A DNA stretch of 64,000 bases from Rhynchopus euleeides (taxonomy: Eukaryota; Euglenozoa; Diplonemea; Diplonemida; Diplonemidae), in contig OY723252.1 in NCBI GenBank assembly GCA_963210315.1, positions 1,488,001-1,552,000 on the forward strand, read 5' to 3'. The position numbers were made by a program, and so were the translations under genes. Positions 61,327 to 64,000 of this stretch are shown one piece after another. The notes beneath the pieces were generated by a model, which worked only from the letters and a program-made list of their open reading frames with translations, had not been told where the DNA came from and made no database searches. The stretch's first letter is position 1, and every line of letters begins with the position of its first letter.

Positions 61327-63369
61327 ATGGAGGTGTTCCTGAGAGACAAGCAGACAGGGTCGACGCACGCTGCCGACATCGGGCTCGACGACAAGCCCTG
61401 CAGGCTGAAGGGCATCGCACTGGAGGTGTTCCGCTACCCTGCTGGTGTCAAGAAGGCTGACGTGCAGCTGTCGGTGGGGGGCGAAGCGGTGTGCGATGAC
61501 GTGCCTCTGTGTTCTGCAGGTGTCGAAGCCGGGTGTGTGGTTGACGTGTCCCTGTGTCCCGACCGCCACCTCGATGCGGTGCGCAGCGGGGTGAAGCGTC
61601 TGTGGGAGGTCCCGCTGTGGGTGACGACGCCTGCCGAGGTCTTGCAATCTGTTCCTAAGGAGGACCCGCACTGGTTGCGAGGCGCACACCGGACTGTGAA
61701 GAGAAATCGTAAGATCGTTCTTGGTGCAGTTAAACGCAACATCATCGCCCTCTCCTACGCAGATGACAGCCTGAAGAGAAATCGTGACTTCATGCTTGCG
61801 GCAATTCAACGCAAGGGCAGGGAGGTCCTCAAGTACGCAGCTGACAGCCTGAAGAGTGATCGTGACTTTATGATCGCTGCATTTCAACAATGTGGGAGGG
61901 ACGTCCTCCAGTACGCAGGTGACAGCCTGAAGAGTGATCGTGACTTTATGATCGCTGCATTTCAACAATGTGGGAGGGACGTCCTCCAGTACGCAGGTGA
62001 CAGCCTGAAGAGTGATCGTGACTTTATGATCGCTGCATTTCAACAATGTGCCAGGGACGTCCTCCAGTACGCAGGTGACAGCCTGAAGAGTGATCGTGAC
62101 TTTATGATCGCTGCATTTCAACAATGTGGGAGGGACGTCCTCCAGTACGCAGGTGACAGCCTGAAGAGTGATCGTGACTTTATGATCGCTGCATTTCAAC
62201 AATGTGCCAGGGACGTCCTCCAGTACGCAGGTGACAGCCTGAAGAGTGATCGTGACTTTATGATCGCTGCATTTCAACAATGTGCCAGGGACGTCCTCCA
62301 GTACGCAGGTGACAGCCTGAAGAGTGATCGTGACTTTATGATCGCTGCATTTCAACAATGTGCCAGGGACGTCCTCCAGTACGCAGGTGACAGCCTGAAG
62401 AGTGATCGTGACTTTATGATCGCTGCATTTCAACAATGTGCCAGGGACGTCCTCCAGTACGCAGGTGACAGCCTGAAGAGTGATCGTGACTTTATGATCG
62501 CTGCATTTCAACAATGTGCCAGGGACGTCCTCCAGTACGCAGGTGACAGCCTGAAGAGTGATCGTGACTTTATGATCGCTGCATTTCAACAATGTGCCAG
62601 GGACGTCCTCCAGTACGCAGGTGACAGCCTGAAGAGTGATCGTGACTTTATGATCGCTGCATTTCAACAATGTGCCAGGGACGTCCTCCAGTACGCAGGT
62701 GACAGCCTGAAGAGTGATCGTGACTTTATGATCGCTGCATTTCAACAATGTGCCAGGGACGTCCTCCAGTACGCAGGTGACAGCCTGAAGAGTGATCGTG
62801 ACTTTATGATCGCTGCATTTCAACAATGTGCCAGGGACGTCCTCCAGTACGCAGGTGACAGCCTGAAGAGTGATCGTGACTTTATGATCGCTGCATTTCA
62901 ACAATGTGCCAGGGACGTCCTCCAGTACGCAGGTGACAGCCTGAAGAGTGATCGTGACTTTATGATCGCTGCATTTCAACAATGTGCCAGGGACGTCCTC
63001 CAGTACGCAGGTGACAGCCTGAAGAGTGATCGTGACTTTATGATCGCTGCATTTCAACAATGTGCCAGGGACGTCCTCCAGTACGCAGGTGACAGCCTGA
63101 AGAGTGATCGTGACTTTATGATCGCTGCATTTCAACAATGTGCCAGGGACGTCCTCCAGTACGCAGGTGACAGCCTGAAGAGTGATCGTGACTTTATGAT
63201 CGCTGCATTTCAACAATGTGCCAGGGACGTCCTCCAGTACGCAGGTGACAGCCTGAAGAGTGATCCTGACTTCATGGCGATGCAGGGCACAGCAGGTGGG
63301 GGAGGGGCTGCAGGCCCAAGACAAGTGCGAACAGGAACATCTGCATGCACACAAGTGTGGCCCACCTGA
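61327..63369 (+). CDS. DUF4116 repeat protein G
   Basis: 680 residues, ATG 61327, TGA 63367-63369. The N-terminal domain and linker are nearly identical to F. After two varied units come 18 consecutive 78-base units (first at 61863, last at 63189, spacing exact). They encode DRDFMIAAFQQC[AG]RDVLQYAG-DSLKS and vary mostly between GCC-AGG and GGG-AGG at one site. The C-terminus matches F apart from CPT/WPT at the end. The length difference from F is due entirely to unit number. The complementary strand is also open for 848 codons, a consequence of the repeat codon pattern rather than a gene. Confidence 0.9.
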   Translation: MEVFLRDKQTGSTHAADIGLDDKPCRLKGIALEVFRYPAGVKKADVQLSVGGEAVCDDVPLCSAGVEAGCVVDVSLCPDRHLDAVRSGVKRLWEVPLWVTTPAEVLQSVPKEDPHWLRGAHRTVKRNRKIVLGAVKRNIIALSYADDSLKRNRDFMLAAIQRKGREVLKYAADSLKSDRDFMIAAFQQCGRDVLQYAGDSLKSDRDFMIAAFQQCGRDVLQYAGDSLKSDRDFMIAAFQQCARDVLQYAGDSLKSDRDFMIAAFQQCGRDVLQYAGDSLKSDRDFMIAAFQQCARDVLQYAGDSLKSDRDFMIAAFQQCARDVLQYAGDSLKSDRDFMIAAFQQCARDVLQYAGDSLKSDRDFMIAAFQQCARDVLQYAGDSLKSDRDFMIAAFQQCARDVLQYAGDSLKSDRDFMIAAFQQCARDVLQYAGDSLKSDRDFMIAAFQQCARDVLQYAGDSLKSDRDFMIAAFQQCARDVLQYAGDSLKSDRDFMIAAFQQCARDVLQYAGDSLKSDRDFMIAAFQQCARDVLQYAGDSLKSDRDFMIAAFQQCARDVLQYAGDSLKSDRDFMIAAFQQCARDVLQYAGDSLKSDRDFMIAAFQQCARDVLQYAGDSLKSDRDFMIAAFQQCARDVLQYAGDSLKSDPDFMAMQGTAGGGGAAGPRQVRTGTSACTQVWPT

Positions 63370-63840
63370 GAGACGGGGCAGCCAGCGGTCCACTCGTGTG
63401 CCAGAGCCGAAAGACTCAGGCTGCGGATGCACGGTGTGCTGAGCCCATTCTGACCAGGCACCACACACCTAGCCTCACGCTGTCCGACTTCCCTGAAATG
63501 TCAGGGGTTTTGTGCACACGCACTGTCAATGCGTCCCTTTCCTTGTTTGTATTCGTTCCTTGTTGGCTGCTGGGCTGGCGAAGGGGCGGCGTTGAGCTGT
63601 GCTGTGCAGGCTGCAGCGCCGGCCTTCTAGTTGGCTGCTGAATCGATTCCAGGAGGGTAGGAATCGGATTCCAGTGACTTCGATGATGATTACCAGAGAA
63701 GAAGCTTTGCCCGTTCACCCATGCTTCACCCATAGCTTTTGCCCCTTTCACCCATGCCTGATGTGCAGGCTCCTGGGCACCACACCTGCAGAACATGCGG
63801 CACACGAGCCTGCATTGCACAGCAAGCGTCACACGTGACA

Positions 63841-64000
63841 GCAGCCATCCCACCCCTCCACCCTCCCCTAGCCATACTTGTACCCCCATAGGGGGAACCC
63901 CCTAATGTGGGGGCCTCATACTTCCCCCATATTCGGTTTGTTCGGCCCCATATTCCCCCATATCGGGAATATGGGGGGTCTCCCTCACAGAAGAGACCAC
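63841..64000. other. Window end, palindromic low complexity
   Basis: Contains CCCCCATATTCGG..CCCCCATATCGGGAATATGG, a set of short palindromes that may be the edge of another repeat element cut by the window. Confidence 0.4.

Larger units (their letters stand above)
61172..63840 (+). repeat. Segmental duplication unit 2 (gene G region)
   Basis: Partner of 53863-57790. The 3' flank from 63370 to about 63840 copies 57358-57790 with small indels (for example an extra TTCACCCATGC segment near 63722). Confidence 0.85.

Noticed and set aside
60922-63468. 848-codon open frame on the minus strand opposite gene G
   Set aside because: It is the antisense of the 78 bp repeats; because the repeat has no stop in that frame, any array length stays open. 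The same happens opposite genes E and F. The sense strand has the conserved N-terminal domain.
1-64000. LTR retroelements, Polinton-like elements or integrated viruses
   Set aside because: No integrase, protease, capsid or LTR pair was recognised; the reverse transcriptases are of LINE type and the other repeats are inverted-repeat elements.

Overview
This is eukaryotic nuclear DNA from a GC-rich single-celled organism, probably a protist or alga. Three things point there. Non-LTR retrotransposons and inverted-repeat DNA elements are dense. One gene has spliceosomal introns (GTATGG and GTATGC donors, CAG acceptors). Several genes encode long arrays of DUF4116-type repeats, a family I know mainly from protists. 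I cannot name the species. No rRNA or tRNA gene, CRISPR array or bacterial operon was recognised. The window is mostly accessory sequence: few conserved genes, many nested repeats, and frequent poly(C)/poly(G) runs of 10 to 20 bases.

1-3220: 3' part of a LINE with reverse transcriptase, RNase H and a C-terminal zinc knuckle, ending near an A-tract. 3221-10300: stacked inverted-repeat elements. One is a 2.3 kb TIR element holding a short histone-H2B-like ORF and an unrecognised two-part ORF; another is a 1.1 kb fold-back with two 341 bp arms. 10915-13115: a 50 bp satellite with an ~853 bp higher-order period. 13116-18180: gene-poor, with decayed DUF4116 sequence near 15480-15700 and hairpin-rich DNA. 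18252-29126: a MITE, then a 10.3 kb interval bounded by ~55 bp inverted repeats. That interval contains a large, apparently intact LINE: ORF1, one in-frame TGA (TGA-CGG), a 2A-like GDIETNPGP motif, an APE-type endonuclease, reverse transcriptase, Cys/His clusters, and an acidic Pro/Ser tandem-repeat tail of more than 800 residues.

29127-32200: short repeats and low-complexity DNA. 32214-40070: an intact DUF4116 gene (A) and a second copy (B) broken by three copies of a retroposon that make 17-18 bp target duplications. 40669-43841: a three-exon coiled-coil gene (C) whose first intron holds a fold-back with 216 bp arms. 45006-46289: another TIR element. 47118-48863: a predicted two-pass membrane protein with a low-complexity tail (D). 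51770-63369: three more DUF4116 genes (E, F, G) and a 5'-truncated duplicate, with 78 bp coding repeats almost identical between units and a recent segmental duplication joining F and G.

The five DUF4116 loci share one architecture: an ~80-residue N-terminal domain with a ubiquitin-like look, a linker, then the repeat array. They look like a locally expanding family shaped by unequal exchange and retroposon insertion. Their function is not deducible here. The most unusual items are the LINE translation layout (TGA-CGG followed by 2A), its repeat tail, its placement inside T-rich repeats of a TIR element, and the homogenised DUF4116 arrays.
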